Counted from the first letter of the stretch, positions 36,697-44,953 are shown. The stretch is DNA of 64,000 bases from M3007 sp041736625 (GCA_041736625.1 JBGSTG010000051.1:1-64000); one strand, 5' to 3'. Notes: a model not told the origin generated them from the letters alone. Numbers and translations: made by a program.

Positions 36697-37608
36697 CTAT
36701 TTTTGTGAAAAAGTACCCTGACTAGTTACGACGACGTAATCGTAGTCGTTCAGGTCCACGCCGTTGGGTATCGAGTAGGATTGCATGCCCGAGGTGGATT
36801 GCAGGGCGCCGAGTGAACGCCCGTTTTGGCTGTTGAGCCCGCCGGAGGCCATGGTGGCCAGGTACACGAACAGCCCGGGGCCGTTGGAGGCCATGAAGTC
36901 GCTGCCCAACTCCAGTTCGAGTTTGTTGCCGACCAGCCGGAGGGTGGCCGTTCCTTTTACGGTGTATCCGGCGTTGCCGCTGAACGTGCCGCTGCGCGAC
37001 AAGCCACCCACCGGCAACGCCTGAACGGCGACGGGCAGGCTGCTCACCCCGTCGGCCGAAGCCGTGATCTGGGCGGTGCCGGCATCCAGTGCAGCGAGTA
37101 CTCCGTTGGCCGACAAGCTGAGTATGCCGGGCGCCGAGCTGGTCCAGACGACCATCTTGCCGCTAAGCTCCTGTCCGGAGGCGTTGCGCACGCGCGCCTG
37201 GAGGGAGGCCGTCTGCCCGACCGTCAGGGTGGCCGGCGCATTGAGCACCTCCACCGTCGCCACCGCCGCGTTGTTGGCTGCCACCGTGATCAGCACCGAG
37301 TCGCGCAGGTTGCCCGGGGCGGAGGCTGTCGCCCAGGCCTGACCGGCGACCAGTCCGGTTGCCACGCCCTGTGGCGTGACGGTTACAATGCCCGGATCTG
37401 CGCTGGTCCAGGCAACCAGTTCGGAACGGTCGTTCAGCTGCTCGTCGGTGTACGTAGCCCGCAGGGTAGCCGTCTGGCCGGGGGTTAGGGTCAGGCTCTG
37501 CTGCTCCAGGGTCAGCCTGGGCTCCAGCACCTCAGGGATGAGTTCGGTCTGGATGCAGGCGCCGAACGCCGGCAGAACAAGTAAAAGGAGTGGACGTAAG
37601 TGTTGCAT
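36697..37608 (-). pseudogene. BIG2 / DM13 lipoprotein truncated by IS66
   Basis: Lipoprotein from the ATG at 37608 (signal with lipobox AFGAC). It has two BIG2-like Ig domains (about 25-115 and 120-205, motifs VAWTSADPGIVTV and WTSSAPGILSL) and a DM13 domain (about 215-292, motifs GPGLFVYLA and YSIPNGVDLNDYDYVVV). DM13 normally continues with a WCKxF-type motif and another ~12 residues. Here the native sequence stops at the IS66 boundary (36730), and the last 11 codons (36697-36729) are IS sequence. The missing end is not present on the other side of the IS. DM13 domains are implicated in redox or electron-transfer functions, and loss of the conserved Cys probably inactivates the protein. Confidence 0.75.
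36715..36729 (-). repeat. IS66 right terminal inverted repeat
   Basis: ACCCTGACTAGTTAC on the plus strand, complementary to the left end over all 15 bases. It directly abuts the truncated DM13 coding sequence. Confidence 0.9.
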
Positions 37609-37721
37609 GGTCGGAGATTTGTTTCCCGGGCCGGAGCCCGCTGGTCTTTCTTTAACTGCTCCGGCGCGAAAAGGGATACAAATCCGGGGCTGAAGTGCGC
37701 GTACTTGTCCGAGCACCGACG

Positions 37722-37729
37722 TATCTTTG
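37722..37729 (+). promoter_or_regulatory. Bacteroidota -7 element
   Basis: Reads TATCTTTG, 14 bases before the ATG at 37743. It lies inside the longer open frame that starts at 37695, arguing against that earlier start. Confidence 0.5.
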
Positions 37730-37742
37730 TAAAAAATTGCTC

Positions 37743-38150
37743 ATGAACGACAACGTGGTTTTTATGGGGATAAACGCGCCGCGGATTCATCAGGCCATCA
37801 TCGCGAAACTGATATACGGGCTGACGGATCTTTACATCAAAGAGCAAACCGGTCTTTTCCCCTATCCCGAGACGATGATCGACGAGAGCCAAACCAGCCC
37901 GGCGCCGGACGTTATGCTGGTGGATCCCAAAACCGACCTCACCCGGGTGATCATCGAAATTACGCATACGCAGGGCGTGCGCAAAGACATCATCAAACTG
38001 CAACAGCTGATGTCCGATTACGGTGTTCCGGAGGGCTTTGTTTACGACTACAAACTGAACGTCTGGCACAAGTTTGGGCCGTCAAAAGACGTCGCCAACA
38101 GTTCTTGGTGCGACGCCGTCGGACGTGATCTCAGCGCCTTTCTATTTTAA
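37743..38150 (+). CDS. PD-(D/E)XK nuclease-like protein (Uma2-like)
   Basis: Protein of 135 residues from the ATG at 37743. The segment PDVMLVDP ... RVIIEIT followed by a helix with KDIIKLQQ resembles the PD-(D/E)XK core (PD, then E-x-T in place of ExK) of Uma2-type or type I restriction-like small proteins. Such proteins are common and poorly understood in bacteria. The E-I-T variant lacks the usual Lys, so it may not be a nuclease. It ends 5 bases before the crotonase gene and is probably co-transcribed with it. Confidence 0.55.
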   Translation: MNDNVVFMGINAPRIHQAIIAKLIYGLTDLYIKEQTGLFPYPETMIDESQTSPAPDVMLVDPKTDLTRVIIEITHTQGVRKDIIKLQQLMSDYGVPEGFVYDYKLNVWHKFGPSKDVANSSWCDAVGRDLSAFLF

Positions 38151-38155
38151 ACGAA

Positions 38156-38935
38156 ATGACCACCACAGCCATTACTGAACAAGGTTACGTACAAACCGAC
38201 GTTGATGCCCGGGGCGTAGCCACCCTCACTTTTTACCATCCGAACCACAACAGCCTGCCCAGCCGGCTCCTGCAGGGGCTGTCGGACGCATTCGGCCAAC
38301 TGGGCGAACAGCCCGCCGTTCGGGTGATCGTATTGCAAAGCGCGGAGCACAAGACCTTTTGCGCCGGCGCCAGCTTCGACGAGCTGATGGCCATTCACGA
38401 CGACGAGACCGCCCGGCGCTTTTTCTCCGGTTTCGGCACGGTGATCAACAGCATGCGGAATTGCCCGAAAATCATCGTAGCGCGCATCCACGGAAAAGCC
38501 GTCGGGGGCGGGGTTGGGTTGGCTGCTGCTGCCGACTTCTGCATGGCCACCCAATACGCGTCGGTGCGACTCAGCGAGCTGGCAGTGGGCTTCGGCCCCT
38601 TCGTCATTGGACCCGCCGTGCAGCGCAAAGTGGGCCTGTCTGCCTTCAGCCAGCTGGCGCTCAACCCCTCCGAATGGCAAACGGCCGCCTGGGCCAAAGA
38701 AAAAAACCTGTTTCAGGAAGTGTTCGACACCCCCGAGCAACTAGACGCCTACATCGCCCATTTCACCGCCAACCTGTGCAGCTACAACCCCGAAGCGCTG
38801 CTGGAACTCAAAAAAATCTTCTGGGCAGATACCCCTTCGTGGGACGACCTGCTGCCCGAACGCGCCGCCATCAGCGGCCGGCTATCGCTGTCGGCGTTTG
38901 CCAAAGCGGCTATTGAGCAGTTTAAAGGGCGGTAG
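38156..38935 (+). CDS. enoyl-CoA hydratase/isomerase family protein
   Basis: Protein of 259 residues, standard crotonase length. Oxyanion-hole segments are KTFCAGASFDEL (about 63-74) and HGKAVGGGVGLAAAADF (about 109-125). A Glu in LSELAVGF sits where the hydratase catalytic Glu is found. It acts on acyl-CoA thioesters in the cytoplasm (hydration or isomerisation). Methylglutaconyl-CoA hydratase-like activity in leucine breakdown is possible but not shown. It follows the PD-(D/E)XK-like gene by 5 bases. The first GTCGGYN array starts at its stop codon. Confidence 0.85.
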   Translation: MTTTAITEQGYVQTDVDARGVATLTFYHPNHNSLPSRLLQGLSDAFGQLGEQPAVRVIVLQSAEHKTFCAGASFDELMAIHDDETARRFFSGFGTVINSMRNCPKIIVARIHGKAVGGGVGLAAAADFCMATQYASVRLSELAVGFGPFVIGPAVQRKVGLSAFSQLALNPSEWQTAAWAKEKNLFQEVFDTPEQLDAYIAHFTANLCSYNPEALLELKKIFWADTPSWDDLLPERAAISGRLSLSAFAKAAIEQFKGR

Positions 38936-39015
38936 GTCGTCGGCTGTCGGTCGTCGGCTGTCGGTAGTCGGTCGTCGGTCGTCGGTAGTCGGCTATCGGT
39001 CGTCGGCTGTCGGCC
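38936..39015 (+). repeat. GTCGGYN heptad array A
   Basis: After a partial GTC directly behind the crotonase TAG, eleven 7-bp units of the form GTCGG[CT]N run without a break from 38939 to 39015 (one unit begins ATCGG). The unit reads in the sense direction of the gene it follows. Confidence 0.9.
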
Positions 39016-39070
39016 CCTCCGTGCCACCTCTGTGTATCCTTTGTGCCCCTCTGCGGTTTATTTTAAAGGC

Positions 39071-39161
39071 TACCGACGACCGACGACCGACAGCCGACGA
39101 CCGACAGCCGACAGCCGATAGCCGACGACCGACAGCCGATAGCCGACAGCCGACGACCGAT
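39071..39161 (-). repeat. GTCGGYN heptad array B
   Basis: Thirteen 7-bp units on the minus strand, ending 6 bases from the carA stop codon (39168-39170), next to which the array begins GGGCTATCGG. It is inverted relative to array A 55 bases away, so a single transcript through both could fold into a long hairpin. Confidence 0.9.
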
Positions 39162-39167
39162 AGCCCA

Positions 39168-40262
39168 CTACCAAACCTCACTCATCATAGACGCAAACTG
39201 ATCAAACAAATACCGCGCATCATGCGGGCCGGGACTCGCTTCCGGGTGATACTGCACGCTGAACGCCGGTTTGTCCTTCAGGCGGATGCCCTCCACCGTT
39301 TGGTCGTTCAGGTTGATGTGGGTGGCTTCCACCAGACCGGGGCTGTCGTAAATGGCCTGTTCGAGCACGCCGAAGCCGTGGTTTTGGCTGGTGATCTCCG
39401 AGCGTCCGGTGACCATATTTTTCACGGCATGGTTGATGCCGCGGTGGCCGTGGTGCAGTTTGTAGGTGGGTAAGCCGGCAGCCAGGGCAAGCAGTTGCTG
39501 GCCGAGGCAGATGCCGAAAAGGGGCTTGTTTTCCGCGAGAATTTTTTTGATGGTCTCCACGGCGTAAGGCATGGCGGCGGGGTCGCCGGGCCCGTTGGAG
39601 AGGAAGTAGCCGTGCGGGTTCCAGGCGTGCAGTTCGGCGAAAGGCGTGTCGGCCGGAAATACTTTCAGGTAGCAGTTGCGCTCGCGGAAGTTGCGCAGAA
39701 TGTTCTTTTTAACGCCAAAATCCAGCACGGCAATGCGCCGGGGCGCGTCGGGGTTGCCGATGTAGTACGGGATTTTGGTGGTCACCTGGCTGGATAGCTC
39801 GAGGCCTTCCATCGACGGGGTGTTTTTCAACTGCCGTTTCAGCTCGTCCAGGTCGTCTATCTCCGAAGAGATGATGGCGTTCATGGAGCCCGCCGTGCGC
39901 AGGTGTTGCACGAGCGCACGGGTGTCGATGTCGTGGATGGCCGTGATGCGCTCGGCCTGAAAGTAGTCCTCAAGGCTCTTGTTGGCCAACGGGCGGCTGT
40001 AATCGACGTTGAAATTCCGACAGACAAACCCGGCAATTTTCACGCCCTCGCTCTCCACTTCTTCGTGGCGTGTGCCGTAGTTTCCGATGTGCACGTTGGT
40101 GGCGACCAGAATCTGCCCGTGGTACGAAGGATCGGTAAAAATTTCCTGGTAGCCGGTCATGCCGGTGTTAAAGCAAATTTCGCCGGTCGTAGTGCCGATC
40201 AGCCCGGCCGCTTTACCGCGGTAGGCGGTGCCGTCTTCCAGTAAAAGGATCGCTTGTTTCAT
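39168..40262 (-). CDS. carA: carbamoyl-phosphate synthase small subunit
   Basis: Protein of 364 residues, standard for CarA. The N-terminal small-subunit domain has GYQEIFTDPSYHGQI and SRPLANKSLEDYF; the C-terminal class I glutaminase domain has nucleophile C252 in GICLGQQ, and YHPEASPGPHD holds the catalytic His and Glu. It releases ammonia from glutamine for the large subunit CarB to make carbamoyl phosphate for pyrimidine and arginine synthesis. carB is not in the window, so the two genes are unlinked here. Array B lies just behind the stop codon. Confidence 0.96.
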   Translation of the reverse strand: MKQAILLLEDGTAYRGKAAGLIGTTTGEICFNTGMTGYQEIFTDPSYHGQILVATNVHIGNYGTRHEEVESEGVKIAGFVCRNFNVDYSRPLANKSLEDYFQAERITAIHDIDTRALVQHLRTAGSMNAIISSEIDDLDELKRQLKNTPSMEGLELSSQVTTKIPYYIGNPDAPRRIAVLDFGVKKNILRNFRERNCYLKVFPADTPFAELHAWNPHGYFLSNGPGDPAAMPYAVETIKKILAENKPLFGICLGQQLLALAAGLPTYKLHHGHRGINHAVKNMVTGRSEITSQNHGFGVLEQAIYDSPGLVEATHINLNDQTVEGIRLKDKPAFSVQYHPEASPGPHDARYLFDQFASMMSEVW

Positions 40263-40424
40263 GATGTGTTGCCAACGGGGTTTACGCTTTCGACGCGCAA
40301 AGGTCGGTCAAAGTCAAGGGCTTTCAAAATGCCGGTTCATAAAACTGCTGAAATGTTGGTTATCTTCCAAAACCTGCGGAAAGTTTGTGGAAAAAATCCA
40401 CATTAAATCTCTGTTAAATCGGCT

Positions 40425-40432
40425 TACCTTTG
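40425..40432 (+). promoter_or_regulatory. Bacteroidota -7 element
   Basis: Reads TACCTTTG, matching TAnnTTTG, 37 bases before the ATG at 40469. An in-frame start at 40430 would lie inside the element and is rejected. Confidence 0.5.
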
Positions 40433-40468
40433 TCATCCCGTCTTAATCGAACACCAACCATCTGTTGT

Positions 40469-40849
40469 ATGAAAAAGAAGTTTCTCCGGTTGATTGACGA
40501 AGGAAAGTTCCTCGATCAGCCCTCTTTCGAACCGCTTTTCGCCGCCTGGCGGCATGCGGAAGAAGGCTATGCCCTGGCCCGGCAGGAAAAGCTGGACGCC
40601 AGGCAAGCCTACAAAAACCTGTTCAAGGCGGGAACACCGGACGAGGCCAGCCTGGTGAAGCACCTCTACCACTTCAGGAAAGCCAAGCTGATGCAGCAAT
40701 ACCGCAGAGAGGAGTGCAAATGGGCGGCTTACACCCTGAGCCAATGGATAGAACAGCACCTGTCGGAGGCCAAAGGCGCCAAAACCATCAAGCTGGTGCG
40801 GGGTAAGTTCATCCAAAAGGAAGCACCGCTCAAGACTCAGGTCTCCTGA
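40469..40849 (+). CDS. conserved-looking small basic protein, unknown
   Basis: Protein of 126 residues, not recognised. It is mostly helical and charged (many K, E, R, Q), without a signal peptide or TM segment, so it is probably cytoplasmic. It has its own promoter element, is divergent from carA and overlaps the 3' end of the TIGR02757 gene by 20 bases in convergent orientation. The overlapping ends and clear start make it likely to be a real gene. Confidence 0.6.
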   Translation: MKKKFLRLIDEGKFLDQPSFEPLFAAWRHAEEGYALARQEKLDARQAYKNLFKAGTPDEASLVKHLYHFRKAKLMQQYRREECKWAAYTLSQWIEQHLSEAKGAKTIKLVRGKFIQKEAPLKTQVS

Positions 40850-41642
40850 TGTCGGCTTGAGGCGGAAGCACGGAGGGGTTGTGCTTGTCCAGCACCCCCA
40901 GGCCGAACAAAGCGAAATCATAACGCACCGGGTCGTCGGGCGCAAACACCCGGAGCGCTTCGGTGAGTTCCAGCACGGCGCCCCAGTCGGTCTGCTTGCG
41001 CCGGAGCAGCCCCAGGCGCCGCGCCACGCGATCCACATGCACATCCAGGGGCATGAGCAATTGGGCAGGCCGGATGCTGTGCCAGACGCCAAAGTCCACA
41101 CCCGCATCGTCGCGTCGCACCATCCAGCGCAGAAACATGTTAATGCGTTTGCAGGTTGAGCCGCCCTCCGGGGTAGCAACGTGTTTTCGGGTACGGTGCG
41201 GGGCCCAGGGGTGGTCGAAAAAATCGCGGTGAAAACCGGCCAGGGCGCGCTCCACCGTCGGGTCCGCAGCAGACAGGTGACGCGCAAAAGCGTCTTCCAA
41301 CGAAGCGTGTTCGGCGTAGTAGCGCTGAAAAAAATCCAGAAAATAGAGGGCGTCTGTGCCCTGAAAAGTGCGGTGCACAAACCGCTCAAAACGCGCGCGT
41401 TCCGGCTCACTGTGGCCAGTAATGAACGCATGAGGCGCGCCATCCATCCAGTCAATCAGCTTTTCTGCGCTCCGGATGATGGTCGTGCGTTGCCCCCACG
41501 CCAGCACAGCCGTCCAAAAACCCATGATCTCCCGGTCCTGCAACCCCGTAAAGCGGTGGGGGATGCCGATGGGGTCATCCGCAATGAAAGACGGCCTGTT
41601 GAACCGCAGCACAGCGTCGTCGAGTAATTGCCTTGTTTTCAA
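40830..41642 (-). CDS. TIGR02757 / DUF2400 family protein
   Basis: Protein of 270 residues, read from a TTG at 41642 (LKTRQLLDD start). The longer in-frame ATGs run upstream through the ATCCGCG-rich segment and are unlikely. Motifs of the TIGR02757 family are clear: HRF near residue 29, IMGFWTAVLAWGQR, RINMFLRWMVRRDDAGVDFGVW and PLDVHVDRVARRLGLL. The fold is thought to be HhH-GPD related (endonuclease III-like), but the biochemical role is undefined. Its 3' end overlaps the small gene at 40469-40849. Upstream is array C, then the SDR gene. Confidence 0.85.
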   Translation of the reverse strand: MKTRQLLDDAVLRFNRPSFIADDPIGIPHRFTGLQDREIMGFWTAVLAWGQRTTIIRSAEKLIDWMDGAPHAFITGHSEPERARFERFVHRTFQGTDALYFLDFFQRYYAEHASLEDAFARHLSAADPTVERALAGFHRDFFDHPWAPHRTRKHVATPEGGSTCKRINMFLRWMVRRDDAGVDFGVWHSIRPAQLLMPLDVHVDRVARRLGLLRRKQTDWGAVLELTEALRVFAPDDPVRYDFALFGLGVLDKHNPSVLPPQADIRRPES

Positions 41643-41728
41643 ATTTTTACAAAAATAAAAAAATCCGTCCAATCCGCGTTCGCGAAGCGATCCGCGATAT
41701 CCGCGTGCCATCACGCGCAAGCGGAAAA

Positions 41729-41791
41729 CACCGACAGCCGACAACCGACAGCCGACTACCGACAGCCGACGACCGACAACCGACAGCCGAT
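41729..41791 (-). repeat. GTCGGYN heptad array C
   Basis: Nine 7-bp units on the minus strand, separated by 4 bases from the stop codon of the SDR gene (41796-41798). The stop-proximal end reads GGGCTATCGG as in array B. The next 80 bases are rich in ATCCGCG-type repeats. Confidence 0.9.
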
Positions 41792-41795
41792 AGCC

Positions 41796-42500
41796 CTACA
41801 AATCCCCCAACAACGGCCGCAACACAATCTCCTCCACCACCGCCGAATCCGAGAGGTTGTAGGCAGCCCATAGGCTCCGGGCCACATCTTCGGCCTGCAT
41901 GAGTCGTTCCTGGGGCAGGTCAACCCCGCTCCAGGAGTCCGACCAGGTGGCCCCGGGCAGCAGGGTGGTCACTTTGATGCCTTTCGATTTCATTTCTTCG
42001 CGTAGCGCCATGGAGAATCCGCGCAGGGCGAACTTGCTGATGGTGTAAGAACCCCCGTTTGGGTAGGCCTGTATGCCGGCAATGGAGCACATGTTGAAGA
42101 TGTGTCCTTTCCGCTGGCGCACCATGCGCGGCAGCAAGGCGCGGGTGAGGTAGTAGGCGCTGTAAAAATTGACCTCCATGAGTGTCTCCAGGGTGCCGGC
42201 GGGCTCCTCCGACACGAGGCCGGGAATGTAGAGCCCTGCGTTGTTCACCAGCACGTCGATGCGGTCGAACCGGTCGAGTACAAAATCGGCAAACTCCTGC
42301 ACCTCCGGTTTTTTGCCGAGGTCGGCCGCGTCGGTGTGCAGGAGGCGCTCGGGGAAACGACTGCTCCAGTCGGCCTGCATGGCGTCGAGGTCGCCCTGGG
42401 TGCGGGAGCACACGCACAGGTCGAACCCGTTTTGGGCAAAAATATCGGCGATGGCGCGCCCCAGACCTTTGGTGGCGCCGGTGATGACGGCATTGGGCAT
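41796..42500 (-). CDS. short-chain dehydrogenase/reductase
   Basis: Protein of 234 residues, classical SDR. It has the cofactor motif TGATKGLG near the N-terminus, NNAG, a catalytic Ser region (MCSIAG) and YTISK (Tyr and Lys of the active site). It should be a cytoplasmic NAD(P)-dependent oxidoreductase; the closest known types are 3-oxoacyl-ACP reductase-like, and the substrate is unknown. A TACCTTTA element at 42539-42546 (minus strand) could be its promoter. Array C lies 4 bases behind its stop codon. Confidence 0.9.
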   Translation of the reverse strand: MPNAVITGATKGLGRAIADIFAQNGFDLCVCSRTQGDLDAMQADWSSRFPERLLHTDAADLGKKPEVQEFADFVLDRFDRIDVLVNNAGLYIPGLVSEEPAGTLETLMEVNFYSAYYLTRALLPRMVRQRKGHIFNMCSIAGIQAYPNGGSYTISKFALRGFSMALREEMKSKGIKVTTLLPGATWSDSWSGVDLPQERLMQAEDVARSLWAAYNLSDSAVVEEIVLRPLLGDL

Positions 42501-42828
42501 GGTTCGGATGGTTTGGCTGGTTGTTTCGGTGGTCGGCTTAAAGGTATGGATTCCACCGGATAAATTGCCGTGAGCTCCGGATGCGGCAGCGTTTGTTGTA
42601 AAACTTGTTTTTTCGGCGGAACTTTTTCGCCCCGTGTACGCGTTTTGCTTTCGTTCTTAAACATCCGCTTATGTGTGTCTTGATTTTTCCGGGTCGGCCG
42701 ATGCGCCGGCAATGCTTCGCCTGACCGCACCCTTGTCTCTCTATGTAAAATAATGGATTGATGTGTCCGGTGTGGGGGCCATCTTTTTGTGGCGGTGCGC
42801 AGCACGCCGCCTGAACCGCTTTTCACTT
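42501..42828. other. 328-bp gap without a supported gene
   Basis: Open frames here lack coding features. The gap holds a likely SDR promoter element (TACCTTTA on the minus strand at 42539-42546) and the upstream region of the PcfJ-like gene. I see no RNA gene or terminator with confidence. Confidence 0.5.
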
Positions 42829-44055
42829 ATGGCCACTAAAACCGCTCGCCTCCAAAAGGAGGCCCAGGCTTGTCATGTCCTTGCCCTGCAGCAAGAGGCG
42901 CTCCGCCAGGCAAAACAACGGGAACGGAACCGAAAGCCGGGCAAACTGGCGGCCCAAATGACCGGCTTTGACCCGCAGGTCGTTAAATCCCTGCCCACAG
43001 CCCTGCGGCGGGCTAATGTGCGCTGCGCCCTGCAGGGGCACTCCCTCCTGTTCATCACCGTGGTGAAGTGCCTCGAACGCCCGTTGCGACGTGCGTACCT
43101 GAACAACTGGCATCCGCCACGGGCCAGGGACTGCGACCGCATTTACGACAGCTTGCTGCACCATGTGGTGCGTCATGCGCCGCTCAAGCAACACCAACTG
43201 GAACGCATGAACCAGGTGTGGGGCAAGGCGGCGAATCCGGCAGTTGCCTCCTGGCTGGACCAGACCCTCCGGGATCCTGCACTGGCGACCTTGCTGCCGC
43301 TTCCTCCCATGGTATTCATGCGTCGGATGTTGGATCATGTGTTTGCTACATCCCCCAAATGGATATTGGAAGAGGCGCTTCGCTTTGCGCAGGCCGTTCT
43401 GATGGGCGCTAATCAGGAATCGGCCGCGCTCATCGCCCGGCAGATGCCGGCCGGCCGGCCCGACAACGAACGCGCAGCGCTGGCTTGCATTCAGTTCGTT
43501 ATTAACCAATGGGACGCGCTGACGCAGGAACAGGCGCGCAACCTGCTGCTTTTTACGGCCATACCCTTCCATGAGATCGACGAGCGGGTAAAAAGCTATT
43601 TCCTGCGGGAAATCGGCGCCCCGGAACTTGACTTTACCCTCCAATCGGCGCCTGACGTGCTGGCGCAGCTGGCATCCTGGCGCGCCCTGCTGTACAAAGC
43701 CCAGGAGAATGTACGCCTATTGCCGTTTCCGGCATGCCCGGTCCCGGAAGTGCTCGAGGGAAGCGGCCGGTTTGAAGGGCTGCAAATCCGTCGCATACAG
43801 AATGAAGCCGAGCTGATCTGCGAAGGGCGCACCCTGCAACACTGCGTAGCCTCCTACACCGAATTTTGCTCCAATAACGCCGGCTCCATCTGGAGCATGA
43901 CGCAAAACGGCCAAAAAGCGGCCACCATTCAACTGAACGGTCACCGGGTTGTGGTGCAGTGCAAAGGAAAGGGCAATACCCGGGTGAATGAACTGCTTTT
44001 TGATTTTCTGATCCATTGGGTGAAGAAAAGAGGACTTGCATATCAGGGATGGTAG
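42829..44055 (+). CDS. PcfJ-like domain protein
   Basis: Protein of 408 residues from the ATG at 42829 (MATKTARL); a longer frame from 42763 is less likely. The C-terminal ~110 residues match the PcfJ-like pattern: I-x-N-E-x-E-L-I-x-E-G, then HCVASY, a glycine with W-S, and V-V-Q-C-K-G-K-x-N. PcfJ was named from a conjugative plasmid, but such proteins are widespread in Bacteroidota chromosomes with unknown function. The N-terminal ~300 residues are helical and unrecognised. No other conjugation genes are near. The bases after its stop codon (TCCGCCATCGGTTGTCG) look like a degenerate heptad array. Confidence 0.7.
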   Translation: MATKTARLQKEAQACHVLALQQEALRQAKQRERNRKPGKLAAQMTGFDPQVVKSLPTALRRANVRCALQGHSLLFITVVKCLERPLRRAYLNNWHPPRARDCDRIYDSLLHHVVRHAPLKQHQLERMNQVWGKAANPAVASWLDQTLRDPALATLLPLPPMVFMRRMLDHVFATSPKWILEEALRFAQAVLMGANQESAALIARQMPAGRPDNERAALACIQFVINQWDALTQEQARNLLLFTAIPFHEIDERVKSYFLREIGAPELDFTLQSAPDVLAQLASWRALLYKAQENVRLLPFPACPVPEVLEGSGRFEGLQIRRIQNEAELICEGRTLQHCVASYTEFCSNNAGSIWSMTQNGQKAATIQLNGHRVVVQCKGKGNTRVNELLFDFLIHWVKKRGLAYQGW

Positions 44056-44141
44056 TCCGCCATCGGTTGTCGAATGGAGGCGGTTTTGTATTTTTGCATC
44101 CTGGTCTGCGGATAACCGTCGACCAATAACCGCCGACCCCG

Positions 44142-44384
44142 ATGTGGAACACCATCCTGCAAACCGCCATCGCCGGCACGGAGCGCCGCCCGTTGCCAAC
44201 GCACCTTGCCGTGCGACTTGGTTTGTCTGTCGACGCGGACTTTTGGGACGTCGCCGCAGCCGCCCGACTCATGCACAAAGCGGGCGGACCACAGCCTGTT
44301 GTAGCGGAATTGTCCGGTGCAGCCGTCATAGAGGCAACGCCAACGGATGAAAATCCGTCAAAGGAGCATAATTCAACGCCATGA
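44142..44384 (+). pseudogene. possible truncated DUF5691 N-terminus
   Basis: Open frame of 80 residues. The start MWNTILQTAIAGTERRPLP resembles the N-terminus of DUF5691 proteins, and DFWDVAAAARLMHKAGG resembles the following helix, but the family is several hundred residues long and nothing more follows. The frame overlaps the next gene by 4 bases (ATGA), which can mean translational coupling. It may be a relic of a larger gene or a real short protein. Confidence 0.4.
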
Positions 44385-44914
44385 ATCGCTGCTGCCGATT
44401 GACCGTGCCGATGATGCTTGCCCTGCTGGGACTTTTTTCCTGCAAAAAGGACGAGCTGAAGCCCGGGTTTGAGATGCCCTACCAGGCCACCTTCGACATC
44501 CCGCCGGGCATCAACGCCTTCGACACCCACTATTTCAACCTTTTCAATATATCCAGTCAGTACCAGACTTTTCTGGCGCAGCAGGGCGTGCCCGACTCCC
44601 TGATTGTGTCCATCAACACCCAACAGGCGGACATATCCGGTATTTTCGGCGACGAAAACTTCAACTTCATCCAGGAGGTCTCCATCCGCATTTTTGACGA
44701 GCGCAAGCCCGAAGACTGGCTGGAGATCGCTTACCGGGCGCCCACCCCGCTGGAGCCCGGCAACCGCCTGGACCTGATCCCTACCCTGGTAGACGCCAAA
44801 CGATTCCTGCAAAATCCGCGCTTCAGCATTGCGGTGGTGCTCCGCCTGCGCCAGACCCCTCCGGTGGAAGTACCCGTCCGACTCAATCTGCTCATGCGCG
44901 CGCAATACCGGTAA
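44381..44914 (+). CDS. lipoprotein, unknown function
   Basis: Protein of 177 residues with a lipoprotein signal peptide (lipobox LFSC, Cys at about 22). The mature part is a single beta-rich domain that I do not recognise. It overlaps the short upstream frame by 4 bases and precedes the dioxygenase gene, which has its own promoter element. Probably anchored in the periplasmic or outer membrane. Confidence 0.72.
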   Translation: MNRCCRLTVPMMLALLGLFSCKKDELKPGFEMPYQATFDIPPGINAFDTHYFNLFNISSQYQTFLAQQGVPDSLIVSINTQQADISGIFGDENFNFIQEVSIRIFDERKPEDWLEIAYRAPTPLEPGNRLDLIPTLVDAKRFLQNPRFSIAVVLRLRQTPPVEVPVRLNLLMRAQYR

Positions 44915-44919
44915 CGCCG

Positions 44920-44927
44920 TACCTTTG
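44920..44927 (+). promoter_or_regulatory. Bacteroidota -7 element for hppD
   Basis: Reads TACCTTTG, matching TAnnTTTG, 27 bases before the ATG of the dioxygenase gene. Confidence 0.5.
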
Positions 44928-44953
44928 CCCAAACGGGATAAAAAATACGACCT

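Larger units (their letters stand above)
35194..36729 (-). mobile_element. IS66-family insertion sequence (single-ORF type)
   Basis: A 1536-bp element bounded by perfect 15-bp terminal inverted repeats, GTAACTAGTCAGGGT at 35194-35208 and its complement at 36715-36729. The ends start with GTAA as in IS66 relatives. It carries only the large transposase and no tnpA/tnpB accessory genes, like the ISBst12-type subgroup. The 8 bases outside each end differ (GAAAAAAC and GACGACGT), so no target-site duplication is seen. The right end lies inside the DM13 lipoprotein gene. Confidence 0.9.

Noticed and set aside
38936..39161. CRISPR array
   Set aside because: Units are 7 bp, contiguous and without spacers, and no cas genes are nearby.
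38782..39181. Short frames with repeated TDSRLPTTD-like peptides
   Set aside because: They are translations of the 7-bp arrays (period 21 bases, 7 residues), not proteins. The same applies at 41628-41902 and 53364-53921.
42245..42826. 193-codon minus-strand frame upstream of the SDR gene
   Set aside because: It is Pro/Ser/Thr/Arg-rich noise that partly overlaps the SDR gene in another frame, with no motif.
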